Shown one piece after another: positions 1 through 6,337 of a stretch of DNA of 6,650 nucleotides. Location of the stretch: NCBI GenBank assembly GCA_964613095.1, contig CAZTFX010000097.1:1-6650 (forward strand). Direction: 5' to 3'. Both the position numbers and the translations under genes were made by a program. A model generated the notes under the pieces. That model was not told the DNA's origin and searched no databases. It was given only the letters and a program-made list of their open reading frames with translations. Within the stretch, counting starts at the first letter, position 1; every line of letters starts with the position of its first letter. Source of the DNA: RGIG4576 sp964613095 (GTDB lineage Bacteria; Bacteroidota; Bacteroidia; Bacteroidales; Muribaculaceae).

Positions 1-2611
1 GGGTGGTATGAATGTGACTCTACAAATTTCGGTTCCCGATATTTTGAGAGCTCTTTCTAATGAGAACCCTGATCCAAAGTTTAACGAAGCGTTACAGATT
101 ACAGAAAAACAACAAAAAAACAGTGCTGAAAAGGATTTCGTTTCGGCATTCTGTCGTGAGTACACAAAATTGGCTCCGGAAGGAAACCTTTATCAAATCT
201 TCCGTGGCGTAGAAAAGCTTCAAGCCGGTGCATCTAATGCAGAAGTTGAAAAGGTGCTTAAAGATGAAGTTAACGCTATGGTTGACAATTCTTATAACGT
301 GCTTCGCACTCGTATTGACCGTTTCGGTGTGGTTTCTCCAAATATTCAAAAACTTGAAAGCACCGGTCGTATCCTTCTGGAACTTCCGGGTGTTAAGGAA
401 CCTGAACGTGTTATTAAGTTGCTTAAGGGAACTGCCAACTTGGAGTTCTATGAAACATATACAATCAACGATTTGCAAGGTGCACTTAACTCATTGAGTA
501 ATGCTGTGGCTGCTAATAATGTGGCAGTGGCAGATACAACTGCTGCCGACAGCGTAAAGGCTGAACCTGCTAAGAGTTTGGCTGAAATGCTATGGAGTGT
601 TCAAGGTCGTGGTGGTGCAGCAATCGGTGTTGTGGCAGTGCGTGATACTGCTGCTGTTAATGCTATAATGAATTCACCTGAAGCTGCTCGTATTCTTCCT
701 ACTAACTTGAAAGCTCGTTGGGGAGTGAAATCAATCGACGAAAGAGGACAATATTTTGAACTTGTAGCATTGAAAACCGTTCAAGGTAATCCGGTGTTGA
801 CAGGTGATGTAGTGACCGACGCTTCAAGTAACTTTGACAACATGCAAGGTAACGTGGTGTCTATGACGATGAACGATGAAGGTGCTCGTCAATGGGCTCG
901 CGTAACTCAACAAAACTTGAACAAGGCTATTGCAATCGTTCTTGATGATCAAGTATATTCTTATCCTAATGTAAACAGTGTAATTGAAGGTGGTAATTCT
1001 CAAATTACAGGTAACTTTACTGTGGAAGAAGCAAGTGACTTGGCTAACGTATTGAAGAGTGGTAAGATGGTAGCACGCGTTAATGTGGAAAGTATGAGTG
1101 TTATCGGTCCGTCATTAGGTCAGGCAGCAATTGAGGCAGGTATGATTTCATTCGTTGTGGCGCTTGTACTATTGATGATTTTCATGGTATGTACATATGG
1201 CTGGTACCCGGGCTTGATTGCAAACTTGGGTTTGATACTTAACTTGTTCTTTACACTAGGTATTTTGGCATCTATTCAAGCTGTACTTACATTGCCGGGT
1301 ATTGCCGGTATCGTATTGTCTATGGGTATGGCAGTGGATGCTAACGTGCTTATCTTTGAACGTTCTAAAGAAGAACTTCGTGCGGGTAAGAGTTTGAAAG
1401 CTGCTGTTGCCGATGGTTACAGTAATGCATTCTCTGCAATCTTCGACTCTAACTTGACATCAATTATTACAGCATTGATTCTATTGCTTAACGGTTCAGG
1501 TCCTATAAAGGGATTTGCTACAACATTGATTATCGGTATCATTTGTTCATTCTTTACAGCGGTATTTGTTACTCGTATTGTAATGGAAGCTATCGTGAAT
1601 CGTAAGAACGCACCAAATATTACATATACTACATCGATTACTCGTCATTTGATGGAGAATACTAAATTTAATTTCATAGGTTCTCGTTCAAAGGTATGGA
1701 CAATAGTTGCAGTAATCATTCTTGCAGTAGGTGTACTTCTTGGAGTGCGTCGTTTGAGTCCGGGTATCGATTTCTCAGGTGGTCGCAACTATACAGTGCA
1801 ATTTGCTCAACCGGTAAGCACTGTTGATTTGAAAGAAAAATTGGCACCGTTGTTCCCTGAATCAAATTTAAGTGTAATCACTATCGATAACGATACTAAA
1901 GTGCGTATTTCTACCAACTATAAGATTGCTTCTGCCGAAGACGGTATAGATGAAGAAATTATGCAAAAATTGTATGAAGGTCTTAAGGATGAACTTAACG
2001 GAATGGATTACGAACACTTCAGTGTTGCCGATGAAACTCAAGGTGTAACATCTACTGAAAAGGTTGGACCAAGCATTGCAAGCGATATGACTCGTGAAGC
2101 ATGTTGGGCAGTATTCTTCTCATTGATAGCAATGGCTCTTTACATCTTGATACGTTTCCGTAATGTGGCGTTCTCAGTAGGTGCTCTTTGTGCCGTTGCA
2201 TTCACTGCATTCTTGATGATTGGTTTCTATGGCTTATATGGCTTGTTCCCATTCTCAATGGAAATCGACCAAAACTTCATCGCAGCTATCTTGACAATCA
2301 TTGGTTATCAGGTGAACGATACTGTGGTGGTGTTTGACCGTGTACGTGAAACACGCACATTGTATCCTAAGCAAGATCCATTTGTGACATTCAATCACGC
2401 ATTGAATAGTACATTGGCTCGTACAACAATGACATCTTTAAGTACATTGCTTGTTCTTGTCGTAATCTTTGTGTTAGGTGGTGAAACTATTCGCAGTTTC
2501 GTGTTTGCAATGTCTCTAGGTGTAATCTTTGGTACTCTTGCTTCATTGTTTATTGCTGCTCCGGTGGCATATACAATGACAGTACGCCAAGCTAAAAAGA
2601 CTACAAAATAA
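1..2611 (+). CDS. secDF: Protein translocase subunit SecDF (SecD-SecF fusion), 5' end outside window
   Basis: This inner-membrane accessory of SecYEG uses the proton-motive force to complete export of preproteins into the periplasm. The frame is open to the left edge: the codons before the Met at position 8 read Gly-Gly, so this is the conserved DLKGG-M-N-V motif of SecD and that Met is internal. Counting from it, 867 residues are visible. SecD landmarks are the LPGVKEPERV segment (126-135), the P1 domain, the IGPSLG stretch just before the transmembrane segment at about 378-398, and GMAVDANVLIFER (440-452) with D444 and N446. The SecF half starts near 560 with GIDFSGGRNY (586-595) and contains GYQVNDTVVVFDR (766-778). 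Only the first transmembrane helix should be missing. An Ala/Asp-rich, low-complexity insert at about 160-190 interrupts P1. A strong terminator follows the TAA. Identity is near certain; fused SecDF is usual in Bacteroidota. Confidence 0.97.
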   Translation, partial: GGMNVTLQISVPDILRALSNENPDPKFNEALQITEKQQKNSAEKDFVSAFCREYTKLAPEGNLYQIFRGVEKLQAGASNAEVEKVLKDEVNAMVDNSYNVLRTRIDRFGVVSPNIQKLESTGRILLELPGVKEPERVIKLLKGTANLEFYETYTINDLQGALNSLSNAVAANNVAVADTTAADSVKAEPAKSLAEMLWSVQGRGGAAIGVVAVRDTAAVNAIMNSPEAARILPTNLKARWGVKSIDERGQYFELVALKTVQGNPVLTGDVVTDASSNFDNMQGNVVSMTMNDEGARQWARVTQQNLNKAIAIVLDDQVYSYPNVNSVIEGGNSQITGNFTVEEASDLANVLKSGKMVARVNVESMSVIGPSLGQAAIEAGMISFVVALVLLMIFMVCTYGWYPGLIANLGLILNLFFTLGILASIQAVLTLPGIAGIVLSMGMAVDANVLIFERSKEELRAGKSLKAAVADGYSNAFSAIFDSNLTSIITALILLLNGSGPIKGFATTLIIGIICSFFTAVFVTRIVMEAIVNRKNAPNITYTTSITRHLMENTKFNFIGSRSKVWTIVAVIILAVGVLLGVRRLSPGIDFSGGRNYTVQFAQPVSTVDLKEKLAPLFPESNLSVITIDNDTKVRISTNYKIASAEDGIDEEIMQKLYEGLKDELNGMDYEHFSVADETQGVTSTEKVGPSIASDMTREACWAVFFSLIAMALYILIRFRNVAFSVGALCAVAFTAFLMIGFYGLYGLFPFSMEIDQNFIAAILTIIGYQVNDTVVVFDRVRETRTLYPKQDPFVTFNHALNSTLARTTMTSLSTLLVLVVIFVLGGETIRSFVFAMSLGVIFGTLASLFIAAPVAYTMTVRQAKKTTK

Positions 2612-2643
2612 GGTTTTTCATAAAATAATAGTAAATTGTTGGA

Positions 2644-2672
2644 GGAGGAGTCGTGATGATTCCTCCTTTTTT
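2644..2672 (+). terminator. Rho-independent terminator of secDF
   Basis: A GGAGGAGTC arm (2644-2652) pairs with GATTCCTCC (2658-2666), giving a 9-bp stem with one G-U pair and a 5-base loop, followed directly by six T (2667-2672). It lies 32 bases after the secDF stop codon and is correctly placed and oriented to end that transcript. Confidence 0.88.
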
Positions 2673-2775
2673 ATGGGTAATGCGGAAAAGCTTTAAATTT
2701 ATTGTTGATAACGTTTTGTTTTTTGATTTCTTTGGATAAAGATTAAAATATTTAGAACTTTAATATGGTATTATA

Positions 2776-2818
2776 GAAAAATAAAGAGTCTGTCTAATGA
2801 GTAGAAGACAGGCTCTTT
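2776..2818 (-). terminator. Hairpin terminator of the tRNA-Arg gene, possibly bidirectional
   Basis: AGAGTCTGTCT (2785-2795) pairs with AGACAGGCTCT (2806-2816) through 11 bp with one wobble pair around a 10-base loop. Two A-T pairs extend it to 2783-2818. Read on the minus strand it is followed by a T-rich tail (TTTATTTTTC), as expected for ending the tRNA-Arg transcript. On the plus strand it also ends in five T (2816-2820), so it could back up the secDF terminator. The stretch between the two hairpins (2673-2775) is AT-rich, and I see no gene in it. Confidence 0.8.
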
Positions 2819-2825
2819 TTATTCG

Positions 2826-2897
2826 TACCTCGGAGGGGAATCGAACCCCTATCTAAAGTTTAGGAAACTTCTATTCTATCCGTTGAACTACCAAGGC
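2826..2897 (-). tRNA. tRNA-Arg (anticodon CCU)
   Basis: The minus strand folds as a full 72-nt cloverleaf. The acceptor GCCTTGG pairs with CCGAGGT (wobbles at 1:72 and 5:68). The D arm is GTTC/GAAT with an AACGGATA loop, and the anticodon stem is GAAGT/ACTTT with loop TTCCTAA. The T arm is AGGGG/CCCCT with loop TTCGATT, and the discriminator is A. Bases 34-36 are CCT, so the tRNA decodes the arginine codon AGG. The 3' CCA is not encoded (the next bases are CGA) and must be added after transcription. It is a single-gene unit with its own promoter upstream and terminator downstream, lying between secDF and the divergently transcribed lemA. Confidence 0.96.
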
Positions 2898-2910
2898 AGA
2901 ATTTATGTGG

Positions 2911-2942
2911 CAAAATTACAATATTTCCATGATTTTGACAAA
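2911..2942 (-). promoter_or_regulatory. Bacteroidota-type promoter of tRNA-Arg
   Basis: On the minus strand a TTTG (-33 element, 2939-2942) is followed by 20 bases and then TAATTTTG (2911-2918), an exact match to the TAnnTTTG -7 consensus of the Bacteroidota primary sigma factor. Transcription would start a few bases before the tRNA 5' end at 2897. Exact consensus, spacing and placement agree. Confidence 0.78.
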
Positions 2943-2963
2943 TACACCGTTTGTTTTGGCTGT

Positions 2964-2977
2964 AAAATTGCAATTTT
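2964..2977. repeat. 14-bp perfect AT-rich palindrome between divergent promoters
   Basis: AAAATTGCAATTTT is a perfect inverted repeat with no spacer. It lies in the 196-base gap between the tRNA-Arg promoter and the lemA promoter candidate, just upstream of the tRNA-Arg -33 element. It could be a protein-binding site, but a palindrome of this size is expected by chance about once in a window of this length and composition, so its function is uncertain. Confidence 0.35.
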
Positions 2978-3025
2978 GATTGTTTTGGGTAATAAAAGGA
3001 CTATCTTCGTGGCATGTGAGATGGC

Positions 3026-3053
3026 TTGGACAATAAAATAATGCTTATCTTTA
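3026..3053 (+). promoter_or_regulatory. Candidate promoter of the lemA-TPM operon
   Basis: TATCTTTA (3046-3053) matches seven of the eight bases of the -7 consensus TAnnTTTG. A TTG at 3026-3028 stands 17 bases upstream, somewhat closer than the usual 19-21. Transcription from here would give a leader of roughly 35 bases before the lemA ATG. It is the best candidate in the gap but not a perfect match. Confidence 0.45.
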
Positions 3054-3093
3054 CGCAGTAAATGAGATTAATAACAATTTTAAGAAGAAAAAT

Positions 3094-3684
3094 ATGAAAA
3101 AGTCGATTATCGTTATCGGAGTGATAGTTGTAATAGCTGTTGCTCTTTTTGGATGGGTGAAAGGTGCTTATAATGGCATGGTAGAACAAGAAGAAGGTAT
3201 GAATACTGCATGGGCGCAAGTGGAAAATGTGTATCAACGTCGTGCCGATTTGATTCCGAATCTTGTGAATACTGTTAAGGGATATGCCTCACATGAAAAA
3301 GAGACATTGCAAGGTGTGGTTGAAGCACGTGCAAAAGCTACTCAGATGACCATAAATATGGATGATTTGAGTGAAGAAAATATTAAGAAATATCAAGCAA
3401 CTCAAGGTGAGTTGCAACAAGCAATCGGTCGTTTGCTTATGCTTACCGAAAATTATCCGGATTTAAAGGCAAATGAGAATTTCCGCGACTTGCAAGCTCA
3501 ACTGGAAGGAACTGAAAATCGTATTACAGTAGAACGTCAAAAGTTTAATGAAACGGCAAAGGTTTATAATACCAATATACGTAAGTTTCCTACAAATATT
3601 CTTGCAGGAATATTTGGGTTTGAGAAGAAAGGTTATTTTGAAGCACAAGAAGGTGCAGAAAAAGCTCCTGAAGTGGTATTTTAA
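3094..3684 (+). CDS. lemA: LemA family membrane protein
   Basis: The product is 196 residues, the normal size for the family. One N-terminal transmembrane helix (about residues 4-21) after two lysines is followed by a long, mostly helical domain. The family signature is clear: WAQVENVYQRRADLIPNLV (40-58), then NTVKGYASHEKETL, and a conserved C-terminal stretch with YNTNIRKFPTNILAGIFGF (158-176). LemA proteins are widespread and membrane-anchored, and their molecular function is unresolved; the name comes from a Listeria epitope, not an activity. The ATG at 3094 is chosen because it places the hydrophobic anchor at the very N-terminus and lies just downstream of the promoter candidate. It is first in a tight operon, only 4 bases before the next gene, so it probably works with the two TPM-domain proteins at the cell envelope. 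Confidence 0.95.
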   Translation: MKKSIIVIGVIVVIAVALFGWVKGAYNGMVEQEEGMNTAWAQVENVYQRRADLIPNLVNTVKGYASHEKETLQGVVEARAKATQMTINMDDLSEENIKKYQATQGELQQAIGRLLMLTENYPDLKANENFRDLQAQLEGTENRITVERQKFNETAKVYNTNIRKFPTNILAGIFGFEKKGYFEAQEGAEKAPEVVF

Positions 3685-3688
3685 GATT

Positions 3689-4132
3689 ATGGCACTAGAC
3701 TCTTTTCTGGATAAAGAATCGCAACGCCGAGTGGTGGAAGCTATCGGCGTTGCCGAAAAATGTACCTCCGGCGAAATTCGTGTACATGTGGAACCTACAT
3801 GCAAATGTGGTAACCCTTATGAACGAGCTGTAGAGGTTTTTAATAAGTTGGAAATGTATGCCACCGAAGCTAGGAACGGTGTTCTTATATATGTTGCTTA
3901 TAAATCGCGTAAGTTTGCCATAATAGGAGATGAGGGTATTAATCGTAAAGTCGGTATAAATTTTTGGGTAGGCGAAAAAGATATTTTGGCTGAATATTTG
4001 AAAGCCGGACAAGTTGCTGACGGACTTTGTGAAGTGATAAAGATGATAGGAGAAAATCTTTCAAAACATTTTCCTTATCAAAAAGATGATGTAAATGAAT
4101 TAAGTGATGAGATTTCTTATGAATCGAATTAA
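3689..4132 (+). CDS. Short cytosolic TPM-domain protein
   Basis: The product is 147 residues and consists almost entirely of one TPM domain (Pfam PF04536, named for TLP18.3, Psb32 and MOLO-1). Recognisable parts are TSGEIRVHVE (26-35), the strand-rich RNGVLIYVAYKSRKFAIIGD (62-81), EGIN (82-85) and a C-terminal helix ending near KHFP. There is no signal peptide and no transmembrane helix, so it should stay in the cytosol. A CKCG group (38-41) is cysteine-rich, but I would not call it a metal site. The frame stays open upstream to 3548, but that part overlaps lemA out of frame and has no family similarity. The ATG at 3689, 4 bases after the lemA stop, gives the expected domain start. Plant TLP18.3 has reported phosphatase activity; no activity can be assigned here. 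Confidence 0.9.
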   Translation: MALDSFLDKESQRRVVEAIGVAEKCTSGEIRVHVEPTCKCGNPYERAVEVFNKLEMYATEARNGVLIYVAYKSRKFAIIGDEGINRKVGINFWVGEKDILAEYLKAGQVADGLCEVIKMIGENLSKHFPYQKDDVNELSDEISYESN

Positions 4133-4976
4133 AAATATATGGGTCTTTATTGTAATTGTGGTATTGAGTTTCGCGATTACCGTATCGGCACAAATTCCGG
4201 AAAAACCTAATCCTCCAAGATTGGTTAACGACTTTGCCGGAATCTTTTCTCCGCAGCAGATTCAAGTGCTAGAGGATACTTTAGTGCGTTTCTCTAAAAA
4301 GACATCCAATCAAGTGACGATTGTTACTGTGAAAGATTTGGGAGGAATGGAAGCGTCACAGTTTGCCTATGAGATAGGTGAACAATGGGGTGTAGGTGGT
4401 AGTAAACTGAATAATGGAGTGGTGATTCTTATAAAACCCAAAGATACAGCCAAGGGGCAAGCATTTATAGCTACCGGATATGGAGTGGAAGGTGTTTTAC
4501 CCGATGCTTCCTGCAGTCGTATTGTGAATAATGAAATGATACCTGCATTTAAGAAGAATGATTATTTTGCCGGAGTGACACGAGCATTGAATATTATCTT
4601 ACCGGTATTAGCAAAGGAATATTCTATTGAAGAATATGAAAAACGTGATGGAGATAATGCTCTGTTGGGTTTTGTTATGGTATTTGGTGGAATGCTTCTT
4701 GTTTTTTTGATTATAGCATTGATAGATAGAGATCAAAAGAATAATAATGGTAGAAATGGTAACTCGGGTACATTTGGCGGAGGACGCGGTTCCGGTGCCG
4801 ATGATGTAGCTGCTGCAATATTGTTGGGTAGTTTATTGGGAGGTCGTGGTTCCGGTCGTTCCGGTGGCTCTTTTGGAGGAGGTTCATTCGGAGGTGGTTT
4901 TGGAGGCTTCGGAGGTGGTTTTGGAGGCTTCGGAGGTGGTTCTTTTGGAGGAGGTGGAGCCGGAGGAAGTTGGTAG
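4119..4976 (+). CDS. Secreted, membrane-anchored TPM-domain protein with Gly-rich tail (YgcG-like)
   Basis: The product is 285 residues from the ATG at 4119. A signal peptide (MNRIKN plus a hydrophobic core to about 22) ends with a likely cleavage at VSA-QIP (24/25). The TPM domain spans about 36-165, with LVNDFAGIFSP (35-45), NQVTIVTV (64-71), NNGVVILIKPKD (98-109) and IATGYGVEGVLPDA (117-130). A transmembrane helix follows (about 182-202), then a low-complexity Gly/Ser/Phe tail ending in GGSW, typical of YgcG-like proteins. The domain should lie outside the inner membrane with the tail on the other side. Alternative starts are GTG 4104 and ATG 4107, adding five or four residues; all overlap the previous gene, suggesting translational coupling. 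Two in-frame stops in a row (TAG, TGA) end it. Function is unknown; context links it to LemA. Confidence 0.92.
   Translation: MNRIKNIWVFIVIVVLSFAITVSAQIPEKPNPPRLVNDFAGIFSPQQIQVLEDTLVRFSKKTSNQVTIVTVKDLGGMEASQFAYEIGEQWGVGGSKLNNGVVILIKPKDTAKGQAFIATGYGVEGVLPDASCSRIVNNEMIPAFKKNDYFAGVTRALNIILPVLAKEYSIEEYEKRDGDNALLGFVMVFGGMLLVFLIIALIDRDQKNNNGRNGNSGTFGGGRGSGADDVAAAILLGSLLGGRGSGRSGGSFGGGSFGGGFGGFGGGFGGFGGGSFGGGGAGGSW
4890..4941 (+). repeat. 21-bp tandem repeat inside the Gly-rich tail, about 2.5 copies
   Basis: Two perfect 21-base copies (4890-4910 and 4911-4931) are followed by the first 10 bases of a third (to 4941). Each unit keeps the frame and encodes seven residues of Gly and Phe. Because the unit is a multiple of three, copy-number change would lengthen or shorten the tail without breaking the gene. 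Confidence 0.85.
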
Positions 4977-5000
4977 TGATGTGTCCGTGAGGAATCTCGG

Positions 5001-5726
5001 TTAAATGAATAATTGTTTTAGAATTTCGGGAGAACGTAAAATCCCATTCATGGAATTGTGTAATCGGTAATAGTTTAATGCAATATCGAGAATTTCTCCA
5101 CGTTGTGAACGATTGAAACGGAAATGGTGTAGATTCCGGGATGTCATGCGTGATAATAGAAGTATTACCGGGGCGTCTTTGGGCGTGAGATGGTGGTTAT
5201 GTAAAGGTCGTTCACTCGTAAAAATACCATTTGCCATATCAAACCAGTATCCATCATTGTATGTTTCAGTATCAGGTTGTATACCTAAGAAGGCACCGAG
5301 ATTATAAAGAAACCATATATGAAAATTGGCGACACCGATTTCGATTTCGTTTAATAGCTCAATAGAAGTCTTTATGAATCTAAAAAGAGAAATGTTCTCT
5401 TCACTCTCTTGTATGGAACGTGTGAGTAGTTCACTCATGAACATTGCAATGGCGTTTTTTACCGGATCGGAGTAAATTCCGGTAAGGGTTGAAATGTTTC
5501 GTGCGTCACAAAAAGAGTGTAGGTCTTTACCCGGAATGATTTTTGCTTCAAATTCGATAATATTCAGTGGCAAGAACATAGCATTGCGTATGCGAGCATT
5601 TTTTGTGGCTCCTTGCGGAAGTAGAAAAGCCATGCGTCCACATCGGTCTGTAAGAATGTGTGCAATTGAATTTTTGTCGGAGTATCGCAACACATGAAGT
5701 ACTATTCCGTTAAGTTTTTCCAGCAT
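5001..5726 (-). CDS. recO: DNA repair protein RecO
   Basis: RecO works with RecR (and RecF) to load RecA onto SSB-coated single-stranded DNA in gap repair. The 241 residues are normal for the family. An N-terminal OB-fold (about 1-80) opens with LEKLNGIVLHVLRYSDKNSI and GRMAFLLPQGA (30-40). The helical C-terminal domain includes the FHIWFLYNLGAFLGIQP segment (135-151) and ends with LNYYRLHNSMNGILRSPEIL (217-236). The paired Cys-x-x-Cys zinc motifs found in many RecO proteins are absent; only isolated C29 and C73 occur. The ATG at 5726 starts directly at the conserved N-terminus. The gene converges on the lemA operon with 24 bases between stops, and I see no clear terminator there. No convincing TAnnTTTG promoter is visible in the 185 bases upstream, which it shares with the divergent tRNA-Glu unit. 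Confidence 0.93.
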   Translation of the reverse strand: MLEKLNGIVLHVLRYSDKNSIAHILTDRCGRMAFLLPQGATKNARIRNAMFLPLNIIEFEAKIIPGKDLHSFCDARNISTLTGIYSDPVKNAIAMFMSELLTRSIQESEENISLFRFIKTSIELLNEIEIGVANFHIWFLYNLGAFLGIQPDTETYNDGYWFDMANGIFTSERPLHNHHLTPKDAPVILLLSRMTSRNLHHFRFNRSQRGEILDIALNYYRLHNSMNGILRSPEILKQLFI

Positions 5727-5851
5727 TTGTGGTAAATGATCGTTTTTGCGGTGTCAATACAATATTTTCTGCAATATTCGTAAAAAAAGGTGACCTACGC
5801 AAGTCGTTTTAATGAAAAATAGATGGATTTTTGAAATTTAATCATGGAATA

Positions 5852-5883
5852 TTTGTCAGATTTAAAAAAAGTGTCTATATTTG
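5852..5883 (+). promoter_or_regulatory. Strong Bacteroidota-type promoter of the tRNA-Glu/rpsT/tRNA-Glu unit
   Basis: TTTG (5852-5855), a 20-base spacer and TATATTTG (5876-5883) match both promoter elements exactly at the preferred spacing. Transcription would start near 5890, about 20 bases before the first tRNA-Glu. No comparable promoter is seen ahead of rpsT or the second tRNA, so it probably drives all three genes. Confidence 0.88.
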
Positions 5884-5910
5884 CACTCGCTTTTGATAAG
5901 CAACGGTTCA

Positions 5911-5984
5911 AGGCCCATTCGTCTATCGGTTAGGACGCAAGATTTTCATTCTTGAAAGAGCAGTTCGATTCTGCTATGGGCTAC
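5911..5984 (+). repeat. 74-bp direct repeat, copy 1 (tRNA-Glu)
   Basis: This stretch is identical over 74 bases to 6338-6411. It covers the whole tRNA-Glu gene plus one base on each side, so the identity ends almost exactly at the gene edges. Confidence 0.93.
5912..5983 (+). tRNA. tRNA-Glu (anticodon UUC), copy 1
   Basis: A complete 72-nt cloverleaf. The acceptor GGCCCAT pairs with ATGGGCT (G1-U72 wobble). The D arm is GTCT/GGAC with loop ATCGGTTA. The anticodon stem CAAGA/TCTTG carries loop TTTTCAT, so bases 34-36 are TTC and it reads GAA and GAG. The T arm is AGCAG/CTGCT with loop TTCGATT, and the discriminator is A. The bases after it are CAA, so CCA must be added enzymatically. It lies 40 bases before rpsT and is probably cut from a joint transcript. 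Confidence 0.97.
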
Positions 5985-6023
5985 AAAAATAAAAAATGCA
6001 CTTAAAGATTAAGATTTTTAGAA

Positions 6024-6278
6024 ATGGCAAATCACAAATCATCAATTAAAAGAATTCGCCAAACAGTGGCAAGAAGACTACATAACCGTTATTATGTAAA
6101 GTCAGCTCGTACAGCTGTACGTCGCTTCCGTGCATTGACTGATAAGGCTGAAGCAACAGAGAAGTATCCAAAGGTAGTTTCTCTACTAGATAAGATCGCT
6201 GGCAAAGGCTTGATTTCAAAAAACAAAGCTTCTAACTTGAAATCTAAGTTAGCTCTTCACATGAATAAGCTAGCTTAA
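6024..6278 (+). CDS. rpsT: 30S ribosomal protein S20
   Basis: S20 is a primary 16S rRNA-binding protein of the small subunit that helps early 30S assembly. The 84-residue, lysine- and arginine-rich protein has the usual size and family pattern: MANHKSSIKRIRQTVARRLHN at the start, SARTAVRRFRAL (27-38) in the middle, and KGLISKNKASNLKSKLALHMNKLA at the end, where the helical hairpin packs. The ATG at 6024 is followed at once by the conserved ANHKSS, so the start is secure. The upstream context is A-rich without a strong Shine-Dalgarno, as usual in Bacteroidota. The gene stands between two identical tRNA-Glu genes with no promoter of its own in the 40-base gap, so its mRNA is probably made by cutting the tRNA away on both sides. 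Confidence 0.97.
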   Translation: MANHKSSIKRIRQTVARRLHNRYYVKSARTAVRRFRALTDKAEATEKYPKVVSLLDKIAGKGLISKNKASNLKSKLALHMNKLA

Positions 6279-6313
6279 TAAAAAAGCGATTTAAGCAAAG
6301 AAACAACGAACGG

Positions 6314-6327
6314 TTCTCGCAAGAGAA
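6314..6327 (+). other. Small GCAA-tetraloop hairpin between rpsT and the second tRNA-Glu
   Basis: TTCTC and GAGAA form a perfect 5-bp stem closed by a GCAA (GNRA) loop, 11 bases before the second tRNA. No T-run follows, so it is unlikely to terminate transcription. It could protect the 3' end of the rpsT mRNA or mark a processing point in the joint transcript; this role is inferred. Confidence 0.5.
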
Positions 6328-6337
6328 TAGTTTAAGG

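Noticed and set aside
92..497. Open frames on the minus strand (92-478) and in a second plus frame (228-497)
   Set aside because: Both lie within the secDF coding region, whose protein is unmistakable. Their translations show no family features, and no promoter or start context supports them.
3001..3237. Minus-strand open frame of 78 codons overlapping the lemA start
   Set aside because: It is antisense to the conserved LemA N-terminus and promoter region, its translation is of odd composition (rich in Ile, His, Ser), and no independent signal supports it.
3548..3688. 47-residue upstream extension of the first TPM protein
   Set aside because: The frame is open, but it overlaps lemA out of frame and the added residues do not resemble a TPM protein. 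The ATG at 3689 fits the domain and the operon spacing.
3463..4265. Minus-strand open frames opposite lemA and the two TPM genes
   Set aside because: They mirror the codon structure of three well-supported plus-strand genes and have no recognisable protein features.
4860..4973. Possible CRISPR or other regulatory array in the repetitive G-rich segment
   Set aside because: The repeats are in frame, have no spacers, and encode the Gly-rich tail of the TPM protein, a usual feature of this family.
4985..5000. Terminator between the lemA operon and recO
   Set aside because: Only a bulged stem of about 5 bp forms and no T-run follows on either strand, so I do not list it as a terminator.
5113..5697. 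Plus-strand open frames within the recO region (5113-5307, 5494-5697)
   Set aside because: They are antisense to recO, and their translations lack family features.
5727..5911. Promoter for recO on the minus strand
   Set aside because: The closest match, TAAATTTC in the shared gap, lacks a properly spaced -33 element and lies far from the start codon; the evidence is too weak to list.
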